From NCBI GenBank assembly GCA_040385825.1, contig JAZKGQ010000006.1, forward strand, positions 558,001-622,000: 64,000 nt of DNA. Direction: 5' to 3'. A model generated the notes under the pieces. That model was not told the origin of the DNA, ran no database searches, and was given only the letters and a program-made list of their open reading frames with translations. Below are positions 33,037 to 41,328 of this stretch, in pieces. The stretch is from JANNNF01 sp040385825. Its GTDB lineage: Bacteria; Pseudomonadota; Alphaproteobacteria; Rhodobacterales; Rhodobacteraceae. The position numbers and the translations under genes were made by a program. Within the stretch, counting starts at the first letter, position 1; each line of letters opens with the position of its first letter.

Positions 33037-33495
33037 CTACGGCGCGGCGGTGGGCGGTTCCCGTTCCGCCAGCAGGCTGCGCAGATTGCGCAGGCCGGCC
33101 GACATGTCGGCAATCTGGTCCAGCGGCAGGCCAAGACAGGTGACGATGCAGCCGGGGATCTGTGCCGCCTTCGCCGCCGTGTCCTGCCCCGCCTCGGTCA
33201 GATGCACCGTCACCCGGCGTTCATCGGCATCGCAGCGCGTGCGGCGGATCAGGCCCGCGGCCTCCAGCCGTTTCAGCATGGGCGACAGGGTGTTGGTTTC
33301 CAGTTGCAGATCGGCCGACAACTGCCCCACCCGCTGACCATCGGTGTGGCGCAGGCTGATCATCACCAGATATTGCGGATAGGTCAGGCCAAGCGGCGCC
33401 AGCAGCGGCTGATAGAACCGGGTAAAGGCATGGCTGATCGCGTAAAGGTTAAAGCACAGCATGTCACCTGGTGCCAGTTCCGTGTGATCGCGCAT
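33037..33495 (-). CDS. MarR-family regulator of OhrR type
   Basis: The 152-residue product resembles OhrR, a repressor that senses organic hydroperoxides through an N-terminal cysteine. The segment MLCFNLYAISHAFTRFYQPL contains that cysteine (Cys14 with the chosen start) and YPQYLVMISL follows as in OhrR. The winged helix is at about residues 50-105 (LQLETNTLSPMLKRLEAAG, DERRVTVHLTEAG). Further cysteines (in RTRCDADERR and IPGCIVTCLG) would allow a two-cysteine mechanism. The ATG at 33495 gives normal OhrR length; in-frame starts exist up to 33552. No ohr gene is adjacent. Confidence 0.8.
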   Translation of the reverse strand: MRDHTELAPGDMLCFNLYAISHAFTRFYQPLLAPLGLTYPQYLVMISLRHTDGQRVGQLSADLQLETNTLSPMLKRLEAAGLIRRTRCDADERRVTVHLTEAGQDTAAKAAQIPGCIVTCLGLPLDQIADMSAGLRNLRSLLAEREPPTAAP

Positions 33496-33597
33496 CCTGC
33501 CGCTGTCCTTCAACCGTCCGTCCAAACCCGTTGCGACCATAGCCCATGCCACCAGCGAAAGCTACCACAGGCACCGGTCATCGGCGGAGGAGCCGCC

Positions 33598-34407
33598 TCA
33601 GGTGGCAATCAGCACTTCGATGCCCCGGCGTTCAAATTCCTTGGCATCCCGGTCACTGATGCCATCATCGGTGATGAAGGAATGCACCACCTCCAGCGCG
33701 CCCAACCGCGTGAAGGACGATTTGTTGATCTTGGTGCTGTCGGCCACCAGATACACATGGTTGGCCGCCTTGATCATCGCCTCTTTCAATTGCAGATCGG
33801 CAAAGCTGGGGTAGGTCAGGCCCGCCTCCAGCGCCACGCCTGCGGTGGCCAGAAACAGCTTTCCGGCGAAGATGTTCTTGAAATACTCCACCGACTTGTC
33901 ACCCGACAGCGACAGCGTGGGGGCCTTGAACTGCCCGCCCGGCATATGCACGGCAAAGCCCGGCACCGACCCCAGAATGACCGCGATGTTCAGCGCATTG
34001 GTGATCACCGTCAGATTGCGGCGTGATACAAGGCGCGTCGCCACCTCGGTCGTCGTGGTGCCCGCGTCAAGGATCAGCGTCTCGCCATCGCGCACAAGGC
34101 CTGCGGCATAGGCCCCGATCTTGCGCTTTTTCTCCATGTTTTCCATGTGATGCAGGGTCATGGTGCCGACCTGCGCCGGGGCGGTGTTCAGATAGGCCCC
34201 GCCATGTTCTCGGGTGATGAACCCGTCGCCTTCCAGCCGTTCCAGATCCTGCCGGATCGTGGCCTCGGACACCTGAAATGCCACCGCCAGCTCGCGCACG
34301 CGGGCGGAACCCTCTTCCTGTATCCAGTCCAGTATCCGCCGCCGCCGGGGTTCGGACAGCAGGCCGATCATCGGCTCGCCCCGGCCATCAGGTGATTTCG
34401 TATCCAT
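33598..34407 (-). CDS. DeoR/GlpR-family transcriptional regulator
   Basis: The 269-residue product has an N-terminal winged helix-turn-helix (about residues 17-70: RRRRILDWIQEEGSARVREL, VSEATIRQDLERLEGDG, REHGGAYL) and a C-terminal DeoR sensor domain (about 85-245, with ILDAGTTTTEVATRL and SGDKSVEYFK), which binds a phosphorylated sugar. The ATG at 34407 has AAGG at good distance; MIGLLS at 34371 is an alternative. It lies 80 bases after the sugar ABC permease gene in the same direction and is the likely repressor of this module. Direct repeats that could be its operator lie at 38922-38944. Confidence 0.9.
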   Translation of the reverse strand: MDTKSPDGRGEPMIGLLSEPRRRRILDWIQEEGSARVRELAVAFQVSEATIRQDLERLEGDGFITREHGGAYLNTAPAQVGTMTLHHMENMEKKRKIGAYAAGLVRDGETLILDAGTTTTEVATRLVSRRNLTVITNALNIAVILGSVPGFAVHMPGGQFKAPTLSLSGDKSVEYFKNIFAGKLFLATAGVALEAGLTYPSFADLQLKEAMIKAANHVYLVADSTKINKSSFTRLGALEVVHSFITDDGISDRDAKEFERRGIEVLIAT

Positions 34408-34487
34408 GGCGGCCTTGCTTTCTGCATCCGCAGGCAATGGCCTGCGGTATGAGTGTATAGGATTGCGAAAGCGGGGCAACCATCGGG

Positions 34488-35519
34488 CTACCGTCCCAAG
34501 GCGGCCTGTTGTTGCAGCACCACCCTCGCGTGCAGTTTCTGCTGCGCCTGATCGACCACCACGGCGGCGATGATCACCAGCCCCTTGATCACGGTCTGCC
34601 AGAACGACGACACCCCCATCATCACCAGCCCGTCCGACAGGATGCCAATGACAAAGGCCCCGATCACCGTGCCGCCGATCCGCCCGCGCCCGCCCGACAT
34701 GGACGTGCCCCCCAACACGGCGGCGGCGATGGCGTTCAACTCGAACGTCTCTCCGGTTGCCGGATGGGCGGCTTGCAGTTGCGAGGCGATGATCAACCCG
34801 ACCAGGGCCGCGCAAAAGCCCGAGAACATGTAGACCGCCATCTTGACCCGGTTGACCTTGACCCCCGACAGCGCAGCCCCGCGTTCATTGCCGCCGACGG
34901 CATAGATATGCCGCCCAAGCGGTGTGCGGCGCGACAGATAGGCCGCCGCCAAAGCCACGACGACCAGCAGCCAGATCGACACCGGAATGCCCAGAACATT
35001 CCCCGCCCCCAGCCAGCGGAACGTATCGGACCCATAGTCGGGATTGCCGGCAAGGTTGGGGAAGGTGCCCCCGTTCGACGACAGCAAGGCCGCCCCCCGC
35101 GCCACATAGAGCGTGCCAAGCGTGGCGATGAACGGGGCCACGTTCAGCCGGGTGATCAGCAACCCGTTGATCACCCCGACGGCAATCCCCACGGCACAGA
35201 CGATCAGCACAATTTCAAACGTGTTGAACTGGATCGACCAGCCAAGCCCGAGGTCGATGCCGAACAGCACCAGCCAGCCCGCCACCATGCTGCACAGCCC
35301 CACGATGGACCCGACCGACAGGTCGATGCCGCCAGTGATGATGACGAATGTCATGCCGATCGCCAGAAACGCATTCAGTGCCACATGTTTCGACATGATC
35401 ACGATATTCGCCGCCGACAGGAAATTCGGCACCGTATAGGCGAAGAACACAAACACCAGGATCAGCGCCACAAAGGTGCGCAACCGCAGCAATAACAAAA
35501 GGGTGGTCGAGGCGTTCAT
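34488..35519 (-). CDS. Sugar ABC transporter permease (RbsC-like)
   Basis: The 343-residue inner-membrane protein belongs to the ribose/xylose permease family (BPD_transp_2): about eight to ten hydrophobic segments, with TGGIDLSVGSIVGLCSMVAG, AVGGNERGAALSGVKVNRVK and the coupling segment LNAIAAAVLGGTSMSGGRGR typical of RbsC. It imports a sugar together with the ATPase and binding protein encoded upstream. The start overlaps the ATPase stop (ATGA). Confidence 0.94.
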   Translation of the reverse strand: MNASTTLLLLLRLRTFVALILVFVFFAYTVPNFLSAANIVIMSKHVALNAFLAIGMTFVIITGGIDLSVGSIVGLCSMVAGWLVLFGIDLGLGWSIQFNTFEIVLIVCAVGIAVGVINGLLITRLNVAPFIATLGTLYVARGAALLSSNGGTFPNLAGNPDYGSDTFRWLGAGNVLGIPVSIWLLVVVALAAAYLSRRTPLGRHIYAVGGNERGAALSGVKVNRVKMAVYMFSGFCAALVGLIIASQLQAAHPATGETFELNAIAAAVLGGTSMSGGRGRIGGTVIGAFVIGILSDGLVMMGVSSFWQTVIKGLVIIAAVVVDQAQQKLHARVVLQQQAALGR

Positions 35520-37042
35520 GCGGCGGTTTCCTGGCGTTGATTGGGGCTTGCGGCGGCGATGATTTGTGAAGGGTCAGCGCCGGGGCCATCGAACACCCCG
35601 GTCACCCGACCCTGCGCCATCACCAGAATGCGGTCGGACAGGGCAAGAACCTCATCCAGATCAGAGGTGACGAAAATGATGCCCAGCCCGTCCGCCGCCA
35701 ACCGGCGCATGGTGCGGAACACTTCGGCCTTGGCACCAATGTCGATGCCGCGACTGGGTTCATCCATCAGCAGAACCTTTGGCCGGGTCATCAGCGCCTT
35801 GCCGATCACCACTTTCTGCTGATTGCCGCCCGACAGGCTGCTGACCGGATTTTCCGGGCTGGCGATCTTGATGGTCAGGCGCTTGACAAACTCCATCGCC
35901 GCCTTCGCCTCGGACTTCAGATTCAGGTGAAACCCGGTGGTGAAATCGGCCAGCGACGACAGCGTGATGTTTTCCCGAATGGCCATCATCTGCACCAGCC
36001 CATCCCGCTTGCGATCCTCGGGGATCAGGGCAATGCCCCGGCGGATGCGGCCTGCCACATCGGGTTCTGTCAGCGGCTTGCCTTCAACGAAAAACCGGCC
36101 CGAGGAATGCGGATGCTGCGCCATCACGCATTCCAGAAACTCCGACCGCCCGGCCCCCATCAGGCCGTAGACGCCCAGAATCTCTCCGGCGCGCAAGGAA
36201 AGCGACACATGATCCACCGCATAGCCGCCGCTCAGACGGGGCAGGGTGATGTCTTCGGCACGAAACACCTCGGCCCCGAAACCCGTGGTTTCCGTGCGCG
36301 GAAAATCCTTTGACGCATCGCCGATCATGTTGCGCACGATCCACGGAATATCGACGCCTTCCATGCTGCGCGCCCCGGTGATCACCCCATCCCGCAGCAC
36401 GGTGATGTAGTCGCCCACCCGGATCAGTTCATCCAGCCGGTGCGAGATATAGACGATCCCCACCCCATGCGATTTCAGGTCGGCAATGACGCGGAACAGC
36501 ACTTCAACCTCCACCGCCGACAGCGCCGATGTGGGTTCATCAAGGATCAGGATTTTCGCATCCTGTGCCAGGGATTTGGCAATCTCGACAATCTGTTGCT
36601 GGCCTATCCGCAGGTTTCCGACGGGGGTGTCGGGGTCGATGTCCTGCTCCAGCCGCTGCATCAACGCGCGGGTCGCCTCGCGTTGTGCGGCCTTGTCGAT
36701 GTCAAACCCCGCGCGGGTTCTTTCGCGCGCGATGAAGATGTTCTCGGCCACCGACATGTTCGGAAACAGGTTCAATTCCTGAAACACGATGCCGATGCCA
36801 TGCCGCACGGCATCGGATTTGTCGCGAAACCGCACGGTCGCGCCATCCATCTGCATGGTGCCTTCGGTCAGTTGCTCGACCCCGGCAATCACCTTCATCA
36901 TGGTGGATTTGCCCGCGCCGTTTTCGCCGACCAGCACGTTGACCGCCCCCATGCGCAAATCGAAATCCACGGCTTGCAGGGCGCGGGTGCCGGGATAAAT
37001 CTTGGTGCCGCCGCGAATGGTCAGGCTGATGGGGTGGGTCAT
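35516..37042 (-). CDS. Sugar ABC transporter ATPase (RbsA-like, two domains)
   Basis: The 508-residue protein has two fused ATPase domains. The first has Walker A GENGAGKSTMMK, signature LRIGQQQIVEIAKSL and Walker B ILILDEPTSAL. The second has the degenerate Walker A GLMGAGRSEFLE and signature LSGGNQQKVVIGKAL, as is usual for RbsA/XylG/MglA. It energises uptake through the permease encoded next. Both ends overlap neighbouring genes by four bases. Confidence 0.95.
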   Translation of the reverse strand: MTHPISLTIRGGTKIYPGTRALQAVDFDLRMGAVNVLVGENGAGKSTMMKVIAGVEQLTEGTMQMDGATVRFRDKSDAVRHGIGIVFQELNLFPNMSVAENIFIARERTRAGFDIDKAAQREATRALMQRLEQDIDPDTPVGNLRIGQQQIVEIAKSLAQDAKILILDEPTSALSAVEVEVLFRVIADLKSHGVGIVYISHRLDELIRVGDYITVLRDGVITGARSMEGVDIPWIVRNMIGDASKDFPRTETTGFGAEVFRAEDITLPRLSGGYAVDHVSLSLRAGEILGVYGLMGAGRSEFLECVMAQHPHSSGRFFVEGKPLTEPDVAGRIRRGIALIPEDRKRDGLVQMMAIRENITLSSLADFTTGFHLNLKSEAKAAMEFVKRLTIKIASPENPVSSLSGGNQQKVVIGKALMTRPKVLLMDEPSRGIDIGAKAEVFRTMRRLAADGLGIIFVTSDLDEVLALSDRILVMAQGRVTGVFDGPGADPSQIIAAASPNQRQETAA

Positions 37043-37674
37043 GGCAGGGCCGTCAGGGCTGTGGGCACGATCAACAGCGCATCCTTGGCTGACAAGATCG
37101 CGAACGCGCCTTCAAAGGCCACTGTCTTGCCCAGCAAATCCCCCTCGGGCAGCACAATCGCCGCCCCCGCCGCATCGTTCAGCGCGCGGGCGAGTTTGGC
37201 AAATTCGATCTGGTCGCGGAAATCGGTGAACACATAGAACGGGGCCACATCGCGCAATGCCGTGCCCTTGATCACCGGGCCAAGCTGGACCTGCACATCC
37301 GCCACGCCGTCGGCATCTGTGTCCAGCCCCAGTTTCGCCGCCCGCGATGCCCGGTCCGATGTGACCACCACGCCCGCACCCTTGACCGCGAAATTCCACG
37401 GGCCACCGCCTCCCGCCCCGCGCAGGCCCAGCTTCGCCCCCGCCGCATCAAGACCCCCGGCAATCGCCGCGCGCAAAGGCACAACATCGGTGGCCGCCGC
37501 CGCAACATGCGGGATCAGTTTTGGCACATAGCTGTCCGCCACAAGGGCTGCCATTCGCGCTTCGTCAGTGGTGGCACTGGTTTCACCGCCCGCCGGCGCG
37601 GTCTTGATGATCTTGCAGCCGGTCAGCGGCAGCGTGGCCGCAAGGGCCAGCGCAAGCAAAGGCATAGGGTTCAT
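37039..37674 (-). CDS. DUF2291 family lipoprotein of a sugar ABC transporter
   Basis: The 211-residue product has a lipoprotein signal (MNPMPLLALALAATLPLTGC, with the lipobox LTGC) and the DUF2291 core (about residues 40-205, GPWNFAVKGAGVVV and VQLGPVIKGTALRD). DUF2291 genes are typically found inside operons for RbsABC-type transporters, but their role is unknown. The ATG at 37674 is chosen because it gives the lipoprotein signal. A terminator-like hairpin stands between it and the binding-protein gene upstream. Confidence 0.85.
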   Translation of the reverse strand: MNPMPLLALALAATLPLTGCKIIKTAPAGGETSATTDEARMAALVADSYVPKLIPHVAAAATDVVPLRAAIAGGLDAAGAKLGLRGAGGGGPWNFAVKGAGVVVTSDRASRAAKLGLDTDADGVADVQVQLGPVIKGTALRDVAPFYVFTDFRDQIEFAKLARALNDAAGAAIVLPEGDLLGKTVAFEGAFAILSAKDALLIVPTALTALP

Positions 37675-37691
37675 GGGGCAGCCCGCAAATG

Positions 37692-37723
37692 AAAAACCCG
37701 AGGCCACATCTGCGGCCTCGGGT
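37692..37723 (-). terminator. Attenuator-type hairpin after the sugar-binding-protein gene
   Basis: On the minus strand ACCCGAGGCC pairs perfectly with GGCCTCGGGT (10 pairs, eight-base loop) and is followed by TTTTT. It lies 14 bases after the stop of the binding-protein gene and 18 bases before the DUF2291 start. Partial termination here would give far more binding protein than membrane components. Confidence 0.85.
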
Positions 37724-37736
37724 GGGAAAGAAAGGC

Positions 37737-38672
37737 TCACTCGGCCAGAGCGAAGGTTTCCAGCTTGGCCGCGTTGTCGGCATTGACCAGCACGCAATCC
37801 ATCAACTGCTTTTCCTCGACCCCGGTGGACCCGGTTTTCAGGAACGTATCGGCCTGCATCACCGCCATCTGCGCCTGCGCATAGGCCGGTTGCAGCACGG
37901 TCGCCTTGATGCCGCCCTTGGCAATGCTGTCGCGCACGTCGTTCGACCCGTCAAAGCCGACCACGATCACGTCCGTCCGGCCCGCAGCCTCAAGTGCGGC
38001 CCAGGCGCCCATGGCCATGGTGTCATTGCCGGAAATCACGCCCTTGATGCCCGGATTGGCCTGCAACATGGTTTCCATCACGGTGTAGGCTTCGGTCTGC
38101 GACCAGTTGGCCGACTGTCTGGCCACCGATTTCAGTTCCGGGTACTGGCTGATCACATCGGCATAGCCCGACGACCGGATGCCGGCGTTGGTGTCGGATT
38201 CCTTGCCGACCAGTTCCGCATATTCGCCGGTTTCGCCCATAAGGCGCACGAATTCCTCGGCCCCCAGCTGCGCGCCCTGATAGTTGTTCGACACGATCTG
38301 GCTGACCGCCACACCACTTTGCGTGATCTCGCGGTCGATCAGGAAGGACGGGATGCCCGCATCCTTGGCCTTCTGCACCGCCGCCACCGACGCATCGGCC
38401 CCGGCGTTGTCCAGAATGATCGCCTTCACGCCCGCAGCGATTGCGGTGTCGAACAGTTCCGACTGTTTGTTGGCATCATCGTCATGCACCAGAACCAGCG
38501 TTTCATAGCCCAGTTCCTTGGCTTTGGCCGCGGCACCGTCGGCCTCGGCCTTGAAGAACGGGTTGTCATGGCTGGGCGTGATGATGGCGATGGTGCCTTC
38601 GGCGCTGGCCATGGCTGGCAGCGCCAGCCCCAACGCAACAACGGAAAGCAGCAAGCGACGCTTGATGTTCAT
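37737..38672 (-). CDS. Sugar ABC transporter substrate-binding protein (RbsB-like)
   Basis: The 311-residue periplasmic protein has a signal peptide (MNIKRRLLLSVVALGLALPA, cleavage near ASA) and a type I periplasmic binding fold (IAIITPSHDNPFFKAEADGA, LIDREITQSGVAVSQIVSNN, VISGNDTMAMGAWAALEAAG, VVGFDGSNDVRDSI) like ribose/pentose binding proteins. The ATG has an ideal GGAGG site 6 bases upstream. It heads the minus-strand operon binding protein-DUF2291-ATPase-permease-DeoR regulator. A pentose such as apiose is possible as ligand (inference). Confidence 0.94.
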   Translation of the reverse strand: MNIKRRLLLSVVALGLALPAMASAEGTIAIITPSHDNPFFKAEADGAAAKAKELGYETLVLVHDDDANKQSELFDTAIAAGVKAIILDNAGADASVAAVQKAKDAGIPSFLIDREITQSGVAVSQIVSNNYQGAQLGAEEFVRLMGETGEYAELVGKESDTNAGIRSSGYADVISQYPELKSVARQSANWSQTEAYTVMETMLQANPGIKGVISGNDTMAMGAWAALEAAGRTDVIVVGFDGSNDVRDSIAKGGIKATVLQPAYAQAQMAVMQADTFLKTGSTGVEEKQLMDCVLVNADNAAKLETFALAE

Positions 38673-38729
38673 GTGGTCCTCCCTTTTCGTTTCTGCCCAA
38701 CACTGGTGCAGTTCCCCTGCAATACGGTG

Positions 38730-38742
38730 CGTTTTGTTTTCG
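38730..38742 (-). promoter_or_regulatory. Candidate DeoR-type operator, transporter side
   Basis: Read on the minus strand, CGAAAACAAAACG matches the repeats near the isomerase promoter (CGAAAACAAACG). It starts five bases downstream of a -35-like TTGACG (38753-38748), where a repressor would block the transporter promoter. Confidence 0.45.
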
Positions 38743-38895
38743 ATTCGCGTCAAGTGATTTTATTTCATGCTGTTTTCGCAGGCAGAACCGCAGCGGGCTT
38801 TTCGCGCGGGCGAGGCCGCAAGATGGCTGGATTTACCAGTGAATACAGGGCATATTGCGACGGCGGCAGCGCGGATCATCCGGTTTACAAGCCGA

Positions 38896-38924
38896 TTGAT
38901 TTAACAGCACTTGCCCGATATACA
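38896..38924 (+). promoter_or_regulatory. Candidate promoter of the isomerase-transketolase-kinase operon
   Basis: TTGATT (38896-38901), a 17-base spacer and TATACA (38919-38924) form a good sigma-70 type promoter 85 bases before the isomerase start. Confidence 0.6.
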
Positions 38925-38944
38925 AAGACAAACGAAAACAAACG
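38922..38944 (+). promoter_or_regulatory. Candidate DeoR-type operator, catabolic side
   Basis: ACAAAG (38922-38927), ACAAACG (38928-38934) and ACAAACG (38938-38944) are direct repeats; the last two are exactly ten bases apart, one helical turn. They overlap the -10 box and the likely transcription start. DeoR-family proteins commonly bind such A/C-rich direct repeats containing a TTTCG/CGAAA core. Confidence 0.5.
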
Positions 38945-39008
38945 TCAGCAATTGTGATTCGACCTAGGGGCGCGGCAACCGTGCTGTCCAAGGCAGGGGG
39001 GAACGGAC

Positions 39009-40475
39009 ATGGCACTTCACATTCGGCGCAAGGTCACGCTTGGCGTGGTCATCGGCAGTCGCGCTTTCTTCAACGGCGCGCCCTGCCGCGATGCCCGCGA
39101 TCAGGTTCTGGCGCAACTGTCGGGCTTGGGCATCACCGCCCTGACCCTGCCGTTTGACGCCACGGTCAACGGGGCGGTGCAGTCCATCCCCGATGCCATT
39201 CTGTATGCCGATTTCTTCAAGGCCCACCGCGATGAGATTGACGGTCTGGTGATCTGCCTGCCCAACTTCGGCGACGAGATTGCCATTGCCGAACTGGTCA
39301 ACCGCGCCAAATTGAACGTGCCGATCCTGCTGCAAGCCAGCAATGATGAGGTGGACAAGGTTTCCGTCAAGGAACGCCGCGATGCGTTCTGCGGCAAGAT
39401 CTCTGTCACCAACAATTTCTGGCAATACGGCGTGCCGTTCTCGGAAACCACCAACCACACCTGCGATGCCGACAGTGCCGAGTTTGGCGCGGACCTTGAT
39501 AAATTCGCCCGCACCTGCCGCACTGTCAAAGGCCTGCGGGGCGCGCGTCTGGGGGCCATCGGGGCGCGCACCGGCGCGTTCCAGACCATGCGCTACAGCG
39601 AAAAACTGCTGCAGGCAGGCGGGGTTACGGTTGTCACGGTCGATCTGTCAGAAATGATGGGGGCGGCGGGTGCGATTTCCGACACAGACCCCGCGCTGCT
39701 GGAAAAGATGGCCCGCATCCGCGCCTATGGCACCATTCCGGCCCACATCACCAATGATCAGGTCACCCGGCAGGCCAAATGGACCCTCGCCGTCAACCGC
39801 TGGATCGAGGAGAACGGTTGCGACGCATCGGCCATCCAATGCTGGCGGTCCTTGCAGGATAATTTCGGCTGCGCCACCTGCGTCACGATGAGCATGATGG
39901 GCGAAGACCTGATGCCATCGGCCTGCGAGGTCGATGTGATGGGCGCGCTGTCGATGTATGCGCTGGCCCTTGCCTCTGGCGCGCCGCCCGCGATCCTGGA
40001 CTGGAACAACAACTACGGCAATGCGGTCGACAAATGCGTGGCCACCCATTGCGGCAACTTCCCCAAATCCTTCATCGGCGACACCCCGGAAATTTCCGAG
40101 CTGGACGTGCTGGGCGAAACCATTGGCCGGTCGAAATGCTTTGGCGCGGTCAAGGGCAAGGTGAAACCCGGCCCGATGACCTATTTCCGCCTGTCGTCGG
40201 ATGACCGGGCCGGCACGCTGAAATCCTATCTGGGCGAAGGCGCGTTTACCGACGATCCCTTCCCGATGGACGGCGGCATTGCGGTGGCGCAAGTGCCGCG
40301 CCTGCGGCACTTGATGCGGTTTGTGACGCAAAACGGCTTTGAACACCACGTCGCCATGGTGCGCGGCCATCACGCCGACGTTCTGCACGAGGCCATCACC
40401 CGCTATCTGGGCTGGCCGATCTATGCCCATGACGTTGAACCCGAACCCCAGCTTTCCCTGCCACGCCGGTTCTGA
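39009..40475 (+). CDS. L-fucose/L-arabinose isomerase family protein
   Basis: The 488-residue product has the fucose isomerase fold: an N-terminal Rossmann-like part (KVTLGVVIGSRAFFNGAPC), a middle part (VPILLQASNDEV, FWQYGVPFSETTNHTCDADS) and a C-terminal metal- and sugar-binding part (SACEVDVMGALSMYALALAS, ILDWNNNYGNA, VRGHHADVLHEAI). Ring-opening aldose-ketose isomerisation is expected. It differs from true FucI (about 590 residues) in length. It heads the operon isomerase-transketolase N-transketolase C-kinase; a free aldose from the adjacent transporter is the probable substrate. Confidence 0.85.
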   Translation: MALHIRRKVTLGVVIGSRAFFNGAPCRDARDQVLAQLSGLGITALTLPFDATVNGAVQSIPDAILYADFFKAHRDEIDGLVICLPNFGDEIAIAELVNRAKLNVPILLQASNDEVDKVSVKERRDAFCGKISVTNNFWQYGVPFSETTNHTCDADSAEFGADLDKFARTCRTVKGLRGARLGAIGARTGAFQTMRYSEKLLQAGGVTVVTVDLSEMMGAAGAISDTDPALLEKMARIRAYGTIPAHITNDQVTRQAKWTLAVNRWIEENGCDASAIQCWRSLQDNFGCATCVTMSMMGEDLMPSACEVDVMGALSMYALALASGAPPAILDWNNNYGNAVDKCVATHCGNFPKSFIGDTPEISELDVLGETIGRSKCFGAVKGKVKPGPMTYFRLSSDDRAGTLKSYLGEGAFTDDPFPMDGGIAVAQVPRLRHLMRFVTQNGFEHHVAMVRGHHADVLHEAITRYLGWPIYAHDVEPEPQLSLPRRF

Positions 40476-40491
40476 ACTGAAGGATTTCCCC

Positions 40492-41328
40492 ATGCCGAAC
40501 CCCGTGATCCACCCGAATGATCCGCTGCCCCTGATCCGCGACAAGGCGCTGTGGATGCGCCGCCGTGCCTTCCGCATGGTCTACGACGCCCAGCTTGGCC
40601 ACCCCGGCGGCGATTTCTCGGCGATTGACGCGATGGCGACGCTGTACTTCGGCGTGCTGCGGTTTGATCCGGCGGCCCCGAACTGGCCCGACCGTGACCG
40701 TTTCATCATGTCCAAGGGCCATGCCACCGGGGCGCTGTATACCGTGTTGCAGGCGGCGGGGTACTATCCCGAAAGCTGGCTCGACACCTACATGCAGCCG
40801 CAGTCCATGCTGAACGGCCACCCCAACCGCAACTATGTGCCGGGGGTGGAAACCAACACCGGGCCGCTTGGCCACGGCATGCCGGTGGCCGTTGGCATCG
40901 CGATTGCGGGGCAGATCGCGGGGGCCGCGTATCGCAGCTATGTCATCACCGGCGACGGCGAATTGCAGGAAGGCTCTAACTGGGAATCCGCCGCGCTGGC
41001 AGGGCATCGCAACCTTGCCAACCTGACCCTGATCGTGGACCGCAACCGCCTGCAACAGGGCGCGGGCACCGAGGATACCATCACGATGGACCCGCTGGAC
41101 GACCGTTTCCGCGCCTTCGGCTGGCAGGTCGAGGTGATCGACGGCCATGACCATGCCGCCCTGCTGCGCGTGTTGGGCGCGCCTGTGGGCAGCCGCACCA
41201 AACCGCTGTGCGTGATCGCCAATACCGTAAAGGGCAAGGGCGTGTCCTTCATGGAAAACAAGGCCGCATGGCACCACGGCGTGCCCAATGCCGAACAGTT
41301 CGCGACTGCCATGAAGGAATTGGTCTGA
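40492..41328 (+). CDS. Split transketolase, N-terminal (TPP-binding) subunit
   Basis: The 278-residue product is the thiamine-diphosphate-binding half of transketolase: AQLGHPGGDFSAIDAM, ILSKGHA-type FIMSKGHATGALY, GPLGHGMPVAVGIA and ITGDGELQEGSNWESAALAG with the TPP-binding GDG...N near residue 153. Together with the next gene it makes one enzyme that moves two-carbon ketol units. Split transketolases of this size in sugar operons include the apulose-4-phosphate transketolase AptA/AptB. The ATG at 40492 follows AAGGA; the next gene overlaps its stop by one base. Confidence 0.92.
   Translation: MPNPVIHPNDPLPLIRDKALWMRRRAFRMVYDAQLGHPGGDFSAIDAMATLYFGVLRFDPAAPNWPDRDRFIMSKGHATGALYTVLQAAGYYPESWLDTYMQPQSMLNGHPNRNYVPGVETNTGPLGHGMPVAVGIAIAGQIAGAAYRSYVITGDGELQEGSNWESAALAGHRNLANLTLIVDRNRLQQGAGTEDTITMDPLDDRFRAFGWQVEVIDGHDHAALLRVLGAPVGSRTKPLCVIANTVKGKGVSFMENKAAWHHGVPNAEQFATAMKELV

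Larger units (their letters stand above)
38673..39008. promoter_or_regulatory. Divergent control region of the sugar module
   Basis: This 336-base gene-free stretch separates the binding-protein gene (minus) from the isomerase gene (plus). It holds a good plus promoter (38896-38924), operator-like ACAAACG repeats (38922-38944), an inverted near-copy CGAAAACAAAACG on the minus strand (38742-38730) and a -35-like TTGACG on the minus strand at 38753-38748 just upstream of that copy. The middle part (about 38770-38890) shows nothing further that I can name. Confidence 0.7.
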
